Origin: Chloroflexi bacterium HGW-Chloroflexi-3
GTDB taxonomy: Bacteria; Chloroflexota; Anaerolineae; Anaerolineales; Anaerolineaceae
Length of the DNA stretch: 64,000 nucleotides
Direction of reading: 5' to 3'
Assembly (NCBI GenBank): GCA_002842045.1
Contig: PHBX01000009.1
Location: 1 to 64,000, forward strand
Below are positions 41,133 through 51,023 of this stretch, in pieces. Below the pieces are notes generated by a model. The model was not told the origin of the DNA and did no database searches. It saw nothing but the letters and a program-made list of their open reading frames with translations. The position numbers and the translations under genes were made by a program. Position 1 is the first letter of the stretch. Every line of letters starts with the position of its first letter.

Positions 41133-41331
41133 AGTCGCCTATCCATTCTCTATTGATTTGATCTTCATTATTATGCATAATTTTATCATTTTGAGCAAGT
41201 TAATGGCAAAATCACACTTTCAATGACTTAACAATTCAAAATTATCCTGAAAAATAGATGAATCTCACTGGAATCTTGCAGTTTTAAGAAAGGGGGTTGA
41301 CTCTTCGATTGATTCGGTATAATAACTAGGT

Positions 41332-42384
41332 ATGAACAAGATACAAAAAGCATTCATCATTGTATTATTGGTGATCTTTCTCATTAGTGCTTCTCAGGTT
41401 TCTCCCACAAAGGCAGCTCCGTCTCAATCCATAACAGCAGATGAATTGATTACATTGATCAACAATTGGCGCGTTAGTTATGGTCACCAACCTCTCGTTG
41501 TGGATCCAATTCTTATGACAACAGCGTATGATACTGCGGTCTATATGGCCATAAATGGTTTAAGATGGCACATTGGGGATGTCAGTGGGCGTATTGCTTC
41601 CTATGGATATGGTGGGGGTGCTCAAGTTTTTGCAACCGAAAATTTTGCGATCGGTCCTGTATCAATTGAAACAATAGCAGAGTGGTGGAGTGATGAATCT
41701 CATCAATACCCCTCAGCGAATCCCAGTTATATCCATATTGGTGCAGGCGTTTTTCCGTACGGTGACCGTATCTGGTATATTGTTCACGCAGCTTACACCA
41801 GCGGTGACGCTCAATATACTCCCAATCCTACTCAATTATTGAATTCTGGTACAACTACTCCATCCGTTTCCCAATTGATTGTCCCTGTACAAACTGTTAC
41901 CCCGAATGAAAATGGTGCTGTCGTTCATGAAGTATTGCCAGGACAAGCCTTGTGGAGCATTGCCATTGCATATGATACAAAAATCGAAGATTTGATTCGT
42001 CTCAATAATTTGAATCCTGAAGATCCTACCATTTATGTGGGGGATAAATTATTGATTTTCGAAGCAGTACGCACACCGGTAAACACCAAAATCTCTCCAA
42101 CCATTGATCCTTCACAGGTCACCCCTACTGCTACAGCTACCTTGAGACCTACCAGAACAAAAACAGCCACCCCCAAACCATCAAGTACACTTGCGGTCCA
42201 GACTCCATCGACGACACCAACAGAAATGAAAAACAAGAATGCTGCTGTGAGCGGAATTTTCCAGAACAAAGTAATTGGAGTGATTCTGATCTCAATTTTA
42301 GCCCTGGGCATTCTCCTAATCGTCACAGGAAGTTTTGGTAATAATCCCAGCCCACCGGATCCAAAGAAAGAGGAAGATGAATGA
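41332..42384 (+). CDS. CAP/SCP-domain protein with LysM and C-terminal TM
   Basis: ELITLINNWRVSYGHQPLVVDP (CAP), VLPGQALWSIAIAYDTKIEDLIRLNNL (LysM), TM near C-terminus. Confidence 0.8.
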   Translation: MNKIQKAFIIVLLVIFLISASQVSPTKAAPSQSITADELITLINNWRVSYGHQPLVVDPILMTTAYDTAVYMAINGLRWHIGDVSGRIASYGYGGGAQVFATENFAIGPVSIETIAEWWSDESHQYPSANPSYIHIGAGVFPYGDRIWYIVHAAYTSGDAQYTPNPTQLLNSGTTTPSVSQLIVPVQTVTPNENGAVVHEVLPGQALWSIAIAYDTKIEDLIRLNNLNPEDPTIYVGDKLLIFEAVRTPVNTKISPTIDPSQVTPTATATLRPTRTKTATPKPSSTLAVQTPSTTPTEMKNKNAAVSGIFQNKVIGVILISILALGILLIVTGSFGNNPSPPDPKKEEDE

Positions 42385-44540
42385 CAGAGGAGACTGTAAG
42401 CCCACCACTGGAAGCACAAGTTCTCATCGATGATCTGGACAATCCCAAATATTATATAAATCGTGAATTAGGTATGTTGGAATTCCAGCGTCGTGTTCTG
42501 GAAGAAGCCATGGATGAACGCAACCCGCTTTTAGAACGGGTGAAGTTTTTATCGATTTTTGGTTCCAACCTGGATGAATTCTTCATGGTGCGAGTGGGTG
42601 GACTGGTGATGCAGCGGGATGCTGGCGTTTATTCAACGACTAAAGATGGACTTACACCCAATCAACAATTGATTGAAATTCGAAAAATTGCAAACAAATT
42701 AATGGTCGAAAGTCGTGATTACTGGCACAATACCATAATACCCCTATTAGAAAAGAATGGTATTCACATCCTTTCATACAGTCAACTTACCGAACGGCAA
42801 CGTGAGTTTGTGAATGGATATTTTGAAGCGGTCGTTTATCCAACGTTGACGCCACTGGCATTCGATCCTGGTCATCCTTTTCCACATATTTCCAACCTAA
42901 GTCTCAATCTGGCCATCTCCATAGAAGATGAAGAACAGGAAGAGCATTTTGCCCGGGTGAAAGTTCCCTCCTCATTACCACAATTGGTACCCATCAAACG
43001 GTCTTCTGGTGGTTATCGTCGTGATGGTTCCACCCCCAGACATCACTACTTCATCTGGCTCAGCCACCTGGTGAAGGAAAATATCCAATCGCTTTTCCCA
43101 GGCATGAAGATTCTGGAAGTTCATCCATTTCATGTAACCCGTAATGCGGATTTCGAAATTCAGGAATTGGAAGCAGCTGATTTGTTAGAAGTGATGGAAG
43201 AAAGCGTTAGAAATCGCAGGTTTGGCAAAGTTATTCGCTTGATTGTGGATAAAAATATGCCCATGCTCATTCAGGATTTGTTGGCTCAGAATTTGGATAT
43301 GGATAAGCGGGACATCTACGCGTTCGATTCCCCTATGAATATGCACAGCCTGATCGATCTATATTCCATTGATCTTCCACAATTAAAATATCGCCCTTTT
43401 ATTCAGTCGTTTCCTGATCGACTACGCCAAAAAGAAATCTTTGATGGCAATGCCATTTTTAGTACCATCCGTGCTCACGATATTTTCTTGCACCATCCAT
43501 ATGATTCTTTTATACCCGTCGTAGATTTTCTGCGCGCTGCTGCCCGTGATCCTCAAGTTTTGACGATTAAAATGACATTGTATCGGGTAGGGAAAAACTC
43601 GCCCATCGTTAAAACCTTACTGGAAGCCCGGCGGGATTATGGGAAGCAGGTTGCCGTTCTGGTGGAGTTGAAAGCTCGTTTTGATGAGGAAAGTAATATC
43701 GGCTGGGCCAGGATGCTGGAGCAGGAAGGTGTTCATGTTACCTATGGGTTAGTGGGCTTGAAGACCCATTGCAAAATCGCTTTAGTAGTGCGAAAAGAAG
43801 GTGAAAATATCCGCCGCTATATGCATCTGGGTACAGGTAACTACCATCATATCACTGCAAATCTTTATGAAGATATGGGGCTTTTCACAGCCGATTCAGA
43901 TATCGGAGCGGATGCAAGCGATGTTTTCAATTATCTAACGGGGTATTCAGCCAAAAAAGAATATCGAAAATTATTAATCGCTCCGATTAATTTACGCCAG
44001 CGCTTTGAGCAAATGATTGATCGGGAAATCACCATTCACAAAAAGATTAAGAATGGACACCTGATCTTCAAGATGAATTCGATTGTTGATCCAGTAATCA
44101 TCAAGAAACTCTATCAGGCTTCTCAGGTTGGTGTTAAAGTGGATTTGATCACACGTGGCATTTGCAGCCTCAAACCTGGTATTAAAGGATTAAGTGAAAA
44201 TATTCGTGTGATCAGTATTCTCGGTCGTTTCCTGGAACATAGCCGGGTATATTATTTCCACAATGATGGAGAAGAAGAGATCTACCTGGGAAGTGCTGAT
44301 CTGATGCCGCGTAACCTTAATCAACGGGTTGAAATCCTATTCCCGGTTGAGGACAAGGTGTTGGTGCGTCAGATTCGCAAAAATATCCTCGAGCTCTATT
44401 TATCCGATAATGTGAAAACGCGTGCGATGAAGTCTGATGGCACCTATACGCGTCTCAAACCACATTCTTCACGAAATGCAAAAAATGCCCAACAAATTTT
44501 TATCGAACGTGCGAATCGCAAAAATCAAACTTCTTCATAG
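42381..44540 (+). CDS. ppk1: Polyphosphate kinase 1
   Basis: YINRELGMLEFQRRVLEEA, VLVELKARFDEESNIGWARMLEQEGVHVTYGLVGLKTHCK, MHLGTGNYH. Confidence 0.97.
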   Translation: MTEETVSPPLEAQVLIDDLDNPKYYINRELGMLEFQRRVLEEAMDERNPLLERVKFLSIFGSNLDEFFMVRVGGLVMQRDAGVYSTTKDGLTPNQQLIEIRKIANKLMVESRDYWHNTIIPLLEKNGIHILSYSQLTERQREFVNGYFEAVVYPTLTPLAFDPGHPFPHISNLSLNLAISIEDEEQEEHFARVKVPSSLPQLVPIKRSSGGYRRDGSTPRHHYFIWLSHLVKENIQSLFPGMKILEVHPFHVTRNADFEIQELEAADLLEVMEESVRNRRFGKVIRLIVDKNMPMLIQDLLAQNLDMDKRDIYAFDSPMNMHSLIDLYSIDLPQLKYRPFIQSFPDRLRQKEIFDGNAIFSTIRAHDIFLHHPYDSFIPVVDFLRAAARDPQVLTIKMTLYRVGKNSPIVKTLLEARRDYGKQVAVLVELKARFDEESNIGWARMLEQEGVHVTYGLVGLKTHCKIALVVRKEGENIRRYMHLGTGNYHHITANLYEDMGLFTADSDIGADASDVFNYLTGYSAKKEYRKLLIAPINLRQRFEQMIDREITIHKKIKNGHLIFKMNSIVDPVIIKKLYQASQVGVKVDLITRGICSLKPGIKGLSENIRVISILGRFLEHSRVYYFHNDGEEEIYLGSADLMPRNLNQRVEILFPVEDKVLVRQIRKNILELYLSDNVKTRAMKSDGTYTRLKPHSSRNAKNAQQIFIERANRKNQTSS

Positions 44541-44556
44541 ACAAAAGAGAGGTAAT

Positions 44557-45570
44557 ATGGCAGTCATTCCTGTTTTAGGTCATTACGTTCCCGATCCCAA
44601 CCGCTATCAATCCATCGAATACCGTCGTTGTGGTCGCAGTGGCATTCAACTCCCTTTGATCTCTTTGGGATTGTGGCACAATTTCGGTGGTGTGGATACC
44701 ATAGAGAATTGTCGAGCTATGTTGCGCACTGCTTTTGATCTGGGTATCACCCATTTCGATCTGGCAAACAATTACGGTCCTCCTCCCGGTAGTGCGGAAG
44801 AAACATTTGGAAAAATATTAGCAAAAGATTTTCTACCCTACAGGGACGAATTAATCATCTCCAGTAAAGCTGGTTATTGGATGTGGAATGGCCCATATGG
44901 AGAATGGGGGTCTCGAAAATACCTGGTATCCAGCCTGGATCAGAGCCTGAAACGCATGGGGCTTGATTATGTCGATATCTTCTACCACCACCGCCCTGAT
45001 CCCGAAACCCCATTGGAAGAAACTATGGGTGCGCTGGACTATATTGTTCGTAGCGGCCGCGCCCTTTATGCAGGTATTTCTAATTATCGCCCAAAAGAAG
45101 CTCGTTTAGCCATTCAAATTTTAAGGCAATTAGGGACACCCTGTTTAATCCATCAACCCAATTACAATATGTTCGATCGCTGGATCGAGAAGGAATTGTT
45201 GAATGTGCTTGATGAGGAGGGAGTGGGCTGTATTGTTTTCTCACCTCTTGCGCAGGGAATGCTGACAGACAAATATTTGCATGGTATTCCTGACGACTCA
45301 AGGGCAGGCAAACCGGAAACTTTTTTGAAACCAGATAATATCACGGATGGAATCCTGGAAAAAGTGACCCAACTCAATCGGATCGCTGGCGAGTTAAACC
45401 TGAGTCTGGCACAATTAGCCATCAATTGGACGTTACGCCAAAGAGCTGTTACTTCTGCACTCATTGGTGCATCTCGCCCTGCCCAAATTGAGGAAATTGT
45501 AGCTGGGGTTGCGCAGCCAGCTCTCTCCAATGATGTTCTTGAAAAAATTGAAGAAATTTTATCTTCATAA
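44557..45570 (+). CDS. Aldo/keto reductase (YghZ-like)
   Basis: RCGRSGIQLPLISLGLWHNFG, DLANNYGPPPGSAEETFGKIL, LDYVDIFYHHRPD; start after ppk1. Confidence 0.93.
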   Translation: MAVIPVLGHYVPDPNRYQSIEYRRCGRSGIQLPLISLGLWHNFGGVDTIENCRAMLRTAFDLGITHFDLANNYGPPPGSAEETFGKILAKDFLPYRDELIISSKAGYWMWNGPYGEWGSRKYLVSSLDQSLKRMGLDYVDIFYHHRPDPETPLEETMGALDYIVRSGRALYAGISNYRPKEARLAIQILRQLGTPCLIHQPNYNMFDRWIEKELLNVLDEEGVGCIVFSPLAQGMLTDKYLHGIPDDSRAGKPETFLKPDNITDGILEKVTQLNRIAGELNLSLAQLAINWTLRQRAVTSALIGASRPAQIEEIVAGVAQPALSNDVLEKIEEILSS

Positions 45571-46029
45571 ATGGTCGATCATCGCATTACGGATATAACA
45601 AATTATCTGGAAATAACGCCCTGGCTGAGAACAGCCGGGATGCCCACCGCTGTCCAAATCAAATCCATAGCTGATGCAGGTTATCAGGTTGTGATCAATC
45701 TGGCATTGGATGAATCCCCAGGGGCTTGATTGGATGAGCAAGAAATGGTCACCAGACTTAGAATGAAGTACATCCATTTACCAGTCGTTTGGGAGTCCCC
45801 ACAAATTTCTGACCTCGATCAATTCTTTACGATCATGCAACAGTCTGCAGGTTACAAAGTTTTCGTGCATTGTGTGTTGAATATGCGCGTATCGGTATTT
45901 GTGTATTTATATCGTGTTATTTTCTTAATGGAAGATCCCAAAATTGCTTTTCAGGATCTTCTTGAAATATGGCAACCAGACGATTTATGGCAAGCGTTCA
46001 TTGATACAGCTTTAAAAAATTATAATTGA
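45571..46029 (+). pseudogene. Phosphatase-like (DUF442-type) gene interrupted by in-frame TGA
   Basis: Same frame on both sides of TGA 45727-45729: MVDHRITDITNYLEITPWLRTAGMPTAVQIKSIADAGYQVVINLALDESPGA*LDEQEMV...VHCVLNMRVSVF (Cx5R loop). Confidence 0.7.
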
Positions 46030-46070
46030 GAGACAACATCCCCAATTGATTGAGATGTTGTCTCTCAATT
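46024..46070. terminator. Long perfect inverted repeat at convergent gene ends
   Basis: AATTGAGAGACAACATC-13-GATGTTGTCTCTCAATT (17-bp arms). Confidence 0.7.
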
Positions 46071-46653
46071 ATTCATATTGTGCTGGTTTTTCAACTTTCC
46101 AGTAAATACCGTTTTCACGTTTCATCAAACCGGTATCAATCATATCACGCCGTAATTGTGCATAATCCTGGTGAAAATGTTCCAAAATTTGATTTACTTC
46201 CTTTTCCTGGTACTGTTTTCCAGATTCAAATTCTGGCAACATGTATTGTAATACTGCGATAAGTTTCTTTCTCTGACCCGGGATTGTTTTCAATGTTCCA
46301 TCCGGGTTGGTAAAATTCTTGACCACTTTTTGATCATAGGCATCCATGTCGACCTCTCTTACAAATGTTGGCAACTGTTCAGGTGTCAACAATTCTTTGG
46401 ATAATAACTCAAGCTTTTTCGCGTTGAGTTGATATATGTTGTAATAGCCCTCCGCTCGGGCTGAAACCAAACCTGCTTTGCTCAAACGGGACAGGTGATG
46501 GGAAACGGTTGAAGAAGCTATGGATAACATCTCCGCCATTTGCTCCACCGACAAATCCTGCTGGGCTAGCAATCCAATAATCTTCAATCGATTGGGTTCT
46601 GCCAATGCTTTGAAAAAATTCAAAAGTTCCTGTATCTTCTCATCATTATTCAT
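46069..46653 (-). CDS. ArsR-family regulator with DUF2087 domain
   Basis: ALAEPNRLKIIGLLAQQDLSVEQMAEMLSIASSTVSHHLSRLSKAGLV; C-terminal TIPGQRKKLIAVLQYML. Confidence 0.9.
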   Translation of the reverse strand: MNNDEKIQELLNFFKALAEPNRLKIIGLLAQQDLSVEQMAEMLSIASSTVSHHLSRLSKAGLVSARAEGYYNIYQLNAKKLELLSKELLTPEQLPTFVREVDMDAYDQKVVKNFTNPDGTLKTIPGQRKKLIAVLQYMLPEFESGKQYQEKEVNQILEHFHQDYAQLRRDMIDTGLMKRENGIYWKVEKPAQYE

Positions 46654-46678
46654 ATAAAATCATCTTTACATATTTATT

Positions 46679-46692
46679 TCGATAATTATCGA
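46679..46692. promoter_or_regulatory. Candidate ArsR-family operator
   Basis: 14-bp perfect palindrome TCGATAATTATCGA just upstream of the regulator. Confidence 0.6.
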
Positions 46693-46746
46693 TTTAATTT
46701 TATACAAAAATAATATTCTGTCAAGAGGGAATTTTAAAAAACAGAC

Positions 46747-47883
46747 CTAATTTTCTAAAATAACCGACCTGATAATGGTTACTGCTTCTCTGATTTCTTC
46801 ACCGGTGGTCTCCCGTCCCACGGAAAAGCGCAGTGTTCCCTGAGCCCACACGTCTGGTACTTGCATGGCTTTCAGAACTCCCGAGATTGTCACAGAGTCA
46901 GCATGGCAGGCCGACCCCGCCGAAATGGCTACCTGATGGTTGATCCGGTTTAATAATTGATGCGACTCGATCCCATGGATACCCAGGCTGAGTGTATTTG
47001 GCAGTCGTTGTGATGGGTGCCCATTCACACGCAGGCGTTCTACTCCCAGTGCCTTCACCAGTTCATCATAAAGGAATTCCCGCATGGATATGAGATGCTG
47101 CTGATTGGCGGATAAATCACGCGCAGCGACAGCACTGGCTTTTCCCAATCCTACAATCTCCAGAATATTCTCAGTGCCTGGCCGCTTCCCATTTTCATGT
47201 CCTGCCCCATACATCAGGTTCTTCACGAAGATTCCATCACGAACATATAATGCACCTACCCCTTTTGGAGCATACAACTTATGTCCGGCGATCGATAGCA
47301 GATCCACACCCAAATTATTGACGTTAACCGCGATTTTTCCGATGGATTGGGCAGCATCCGTGTGAAAAGCAATGCCATGGGATTTCGCAATCGAAGTCAA
47401 TTCTTTGAGTGGCTGTAAGGTGCCAACCTCATTATTGGCATGCATGATACTGATCAGAATCGTATCAGCACGAATCGCTGCTTCCAGATCGTGAGGATTG
47501 ACCTGACCATATGGATCTACACTCAGAATGGTCAACTCAAATCCATTGCGTTCAAGATCACGGCAAACTTCCAGAACAGCGGGGTGTTCCACCGCAGAAG
47601 TGACAATGTGTCTGCCCTTATCCTGGTGTAACTCACAATAACCGCGAACGGCGTGATTATTCGCTTCGGTACCGCCACTGGTAAAGATGATCTCGGTGGG
47701 TTGTGCGCCAATCAGATCCGCAACCTGTCTGCGAGCGAATTCCACTGCCATTTTTGCCTGGGCACCTGCCTGATGACTGCTGGATGGGTTTCCAAAAAGA
47801 TCGTAAAGGTAAGGCAACATGGCATCAGCCACTTCTTTTGCTATCGGTGTTGTGGCGTTGTAATCCAGATAAATGGGCTTCAT
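46747..47883 (-). CDS. Cysteine desulfurase (NifS/IscS family)
   Basis: PIYLDYNATTPIAKEV, FTSGGTEANNHAVRG, HTDAAQSIGKI, SIAGHKLYAPKGVGALYVR. Confidence 0.95.
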   Translation of the reverse strand: MKPIYLDYNATTPIAKEVADAMLPYLYDLFGNPSSSHQAGAQAKMAVEFARRQVADLIGAQPTEIIFTSGGTEANNHAVRGYCELHQDKGRHIVTSAVEHPAVLEVCRDLERNGFELTILSVDPYGQVNPHDLEAAIRADTILISIMHANNEVGTLQPLKELTSIAKSHGIAFHTDAAQSIGKIAVNVNNLGVDLLSIAGHKLYAPKGVGALYVRDGIFVKNLMYGAGHENGKRPGTENILEIVGLGKASAVAARDLSANQQHLISMREFLYDELVKALGVERLRVNGHPSQRLPNTLSLGIHGIESHQLLNRINHQVAISAGSACHADSVTISGVLKAMQVPDVWAQGTLRFSVGRETTGEEIREAVTIIRSVILEN

Positions 47884-47894
47884 TTTTACCTCAA

Positions 47895-48257
47895 TCAATC
47901 CTGAAAAAGCCATTGCTCCGCGCTTGCCAGATCCTCAAAAAATCGAATTTCACGGCTGCGTTTGTGTTCGTAAATCAATTCATGAAAACGTTCACTCTCT
48001 ATCTTATCCAGTTCAATTATGAAAGCAGTTTTCACGTGGTAATTGGATAATTTCAGAAAAATACTTCCTAATAATCCAGTTTTCAAATTAAAAAAGTCGG
48101 GATGAAGTTCAGTCTTATGTATGATCAAACGATTCTGTTCCATTCCATATCCAAAAGCCAGTACATCAAGGATATCCTGTTCGGTTGAGATCAAACCACT
48201 GCCTGGCTGGCAAATGAGGTAATCACCCTGTTTGGTATGGATTTTGATAGCATTCAT
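47895..48257 (-). CDS. DUF4180-like protein
   Basis: LIIHKTELHPDFFNLKTGLLGSIFLKLSNYHVKTAFI, FFEDLASAEQWL; reads as DUF4180 from memory. Confidence 0.6.
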   Translation of the reverse strand: MNAIKIHTKQGDYLICQPGSGLISTEQDILDVLAFGYGMEQNRLIIHKTELHPDFFNLKTGLLGSIFLKLSNYHVKTAFIIELDKIESERFHELIYEHKRSREIRFFEDLASAEQWLFQD

Positions 48258-48350
48258 GGAAGTCTCATCCTTCTTTAATCATGTGTTATTTCTTTGAAAG
48301 ATCCATCATCTTTGAATGATAGATCCACTTCATATCATAAATGTTTTTTT

Positions 48351-49124
48351 CTAGCGCGCAAACTGCCATGGACAAAGTTTACGCTCCAGCCAATCGACCA
48401 CAAAATACAGTCCAAAACCCAGAATACTCATTGCCACCACACCTGCGTACATCGCCGGATAGTCGAAAAGATTAGATCCTTTGAGATAAATATAGTACCC
48501 CAACCCTTTCTGAGTGGCGAACAATTCGGCAACATACAGGACTGCCACAGCCGTCCCTACCGATTGGCGCAATGCGGTCAAAATCGCGGGAATACTGGCT
48601 GGAAAGTACACATACCGGAATAATGCTCTGCGTCCCGCCCCGAGACTGCGAACACTTTGAATCAACTCAGGCCGTAAATTGGCAGCCTGATCCCTGACCA
48701 ATACCAGTATCTGAAAGAATAAAATCAAAAAAATCATGAAAATTTTTGAAACATCACCAATTCCCAGGAATAAAACCACAATGGGTAACAGAACAACTTT
48801 CGGTATGGGATATAACAAATAAATAACCGGCGCGAAGAAATGGTTCAGAGGTTTGGATTGACCCAGCATCAGTCCCAATGGCGAAGCAAAAATGATGGCC
48901 AATAAAGTGCTGGCAAATACCCGCCAGAAACTAGCCAGGAAATGCCCGGGTAAATCACGCCCTAGTTCACGAATGAGGGTTTGCCCTACTTCCCAGGGTG
49001 ATGGCAAAATCGCCAGATTGACAATCCATGCCAGCACCTGCCATAACAGGAGAAGAAGAACCAAAGCCAATAACACCGCTTTTGCACGCATTACTTTGAC
49101 ATTTTCTCCCTCAAGATTTGACAT
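48351..49124 (-). CDS. NitT/TauT-family ABC transporter permease
   Basis: ASPLGLMLGQ, VRSLGAGRRALFRYVYFPASIPAILTALRQSVGTAVAVLYVAELFATQKGLGYYI. Confidence 0.9.
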   Translation of the reverse strand: MSNLEGENVKVMRAKAVLLALVLLLLLWQVLAWIVNLAILPSPWEVGQTLIRELGRDLPGHFLASFWRVFASTLLAIIFASPLGLMLGQSKPLNHFFAPVIYLLYPIPKVVLLPIVVLFLGIGDVSKIFMIFLILFFQILVLVRDQAANLRPELIQSVRSLGAGRRALFRYVYFPASIPAILTALRQSVGTAVAVLYVAELFATQKGLGYYIYLKGSNLFDYPAMYAGVVAMSILGFGLYFVVDWLERKLCPWQFAR

Positions 49125-49852
49125 AGGTGTAAATATTCAGGGTCTGAGCGTACATTCGGTTTATCAAAGCTGGTGTTTTCGATCACATTTGCCGTTACAT
49201 TGGGTGGTTCATTCAGTAACAGAATTTTCTGTCCCAGAATGGCTGCTTCTTCAATCAGATGGGTAACCGTAATCATGGTCAGGTTATGTTGTTGCCATAA
49301 TTCGATCATCAAATTTTGTAATGATTCCCGGGTGGGTGCATCCAGAGAGGAAAATGGTTCGTCCATTAACAAGAGATCCGGTTGTAATACCAGTGTTCTC
49401 GCAATGGCACAGCGTTGGCGTTGACCACCAGAAATTTGCCCGGGAAATTTCTCTGCCTGTTCTTTCAGACCCAGTTTTTCCATCCAGAAAGAAACATCAG
49501 CATCGTTAACTTTCGCTTCAACAGGAGCATGCTTTCCATCCGGGCCATAAAACCGTCGTATGTCCAATCCCAACCTGACATTATCCTTCACAGTTGCCCA
49601 GGGTAACAAGCCATAATCCTGGATGATCAAACCACTTTGGGGTCTGGGACGCATGAGCCGCTCACCATCCACCAGAATTTCTCCCGAAAGAGCCTGTCTC
49701 AATCCAGCAATCAAATATAAAAGTGTGCTCTTTCCACAGCCGGATGGACCCAATATTGTCCAGGCTTCTCCTTTGTTAATTGACCAATTGAAATTATGAA
49801 AGACGGGTTGGTCAGTCGCATACTCAAAGGTGAGATTCCGAACCTGTATCAT
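49091..49852 (-). CDS. NitT/TauT-family ABC transporter ATP-binding protein
   Basis: LGPSGCGKSTLLYLIAG, ISGGQRQRCAIARTLVLQPDLLLMDEPFSSLD. Confidence 0.93.
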   Translation of the reverse strand: MIQVRNLTFEYATDQPVFHNFNWSINKGEAWTILGPSGCGKSTLLYLIAGLRQALSGEILVDGERLMRPRPQSGLIIQDYGLLPWATVKDNVRLGLDIRRFYGPDGKHAPVEAKVNDADVSFWMEKLGLKEQAEKFPGQISGGQRQRCAIARTLVLQPDLLLMDEPFSSLDAPTRESLQNLMIELWQQHNLTMITVTHLIEEAAILGQKILLLNEPPNVTANVIENTSFDKPNVRSDPEYLHLCQILREKMSK

Positions 49853-49873
49853 TTTTTCAGTAACGATTTTTGA

Positions 49874-50842
49874 TTAAGGCAAAAAATCAGAACTGATGCA
49901 TTGTTCATAGGGAACATCTTCGGAGATCAGATCCTTCTCCTGCGCCCATGCAAGCACATCTGCATATTGTTCCGGGCTGGGTACACCAGCTGTGACAAAC
50001 AAAGGTACCTGAAATTTTCCTTGCAAAGGTGCTGGAAGAATGTTATTTTCTACCAATGTAGCTTCCCATTTCGTCGGGTCAGCGTTGATTGTCTCCACCG
50101 CTTCCTCAATGGCAGCTAAAAATGCTTTGACAGCCTCCGGGTTGCTTTCAATATATGCATTCCGAAATGCAATCGCACTGTGGCTATACTCAGGATATTT
50201 ATTATCCGCCAACACAACGGTTGCTCCTTGTAATGCTAATAATGAGGCAACTGGTTCAGGCATGGTGCCAGCATCCAATTCTCCATTACTGATCAAGGTG
50301 ACCCGATCCGGAATTTTGGGAACGGCTACCGTGACAATATCATCCGGGGCGAACCCTTCTTCCTGCAGCATACGGTCCGTCAGGTAAGCAATCACAGTGC
50401 CCTCGGAAATCCCTATCTTAATGCCTTTCAGTTGATCAACACTGGTGATGCCACTCTTGGCGGAAGCAACAATACTGAATAATGGTGTATCAGCAGTAGC
50501 CGCACGGGCAAAACGGACTATAACCACATTTTTGTTCGTTCGATTATTTAAAATGGTCGTCAGGACTTCGTTAATCATCCCATCAATTTGATTAGCCGCA
50601 ACGAGTTGATCCCGTTCCGGTCCGGAACTAACCGGAACGAGTTTCACATCCAGGTTATATTTATCAAATAGACCTTCCTGTTGCGCAACATACATCGGCA
50701 AAGAGTCAAGAATCGGTAATACCGCAAATTTGATGGTAATTTTTTCAGTAGCTATAGGTGAACAGGATGTCAGGAATATTGATAAAACAAACAACAATAG
50801 GACAAATTTACTCCATTGTGAAAATCGACTGTTTTTTATCAT
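49874..50842 (-). CDS. NitT/TauT-family ABC substrate-binding lipoprotein
   Basis: Lipobox LTSC; PMYVAQQEGLFDKYNLDVKLVPV NMT1-like. Confidence 0.88.
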   Translation of the reverse strand: MIKNSRFSQWSKFVLLLFVLSIFLTSCSPIATEKITIKFAVLPILDSLPMYVAQQEGLFDKYNLDVKLVPVSSGPERDQLVAANQIDGMINEVLTTILNNRTNKNVVIVRFARAATADTPLFSIVASAKSGITSVDQLKGIKIGISEGTVIAYLTDRMLQEEGFAPDDIVTVAVPKIPDRVTLISNGELDAGTMPEPVASLLALQGATVVLADNKYPEYSHSAIAFRNAYIESNPEAVKAFLAAIEEAVETINADPTKWEATLVENNILPAPLQGKFQVPLFVTAGVPSPEQYADVLAWAQEKDLISEDVPYEQCISSDFLP

Positions 50843-51023
50843 TTGTCGTCATCTCCATTTTTGAATAATTTAAAGGGATACCCCGCTACCCTTCATCGTT
50901 ATTATACCTTATAGCACCACGATACAAATCAGAAATTACATAAATTTCACGCTCTATAAAGATTTTGTTTTTTCTCAAAAATTGCTAAAATAAAATGGTC
51001 CTAATCTATAAAGGAGGTCAAAA

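Noticed and set aside
44437-44556. N-terminal extension of the aldo/keto reductase ORF overlapping ppk1
   Set aside because: ATG 44557 with an upstream AGAGAGG SD and conserved N-terminus is the better start
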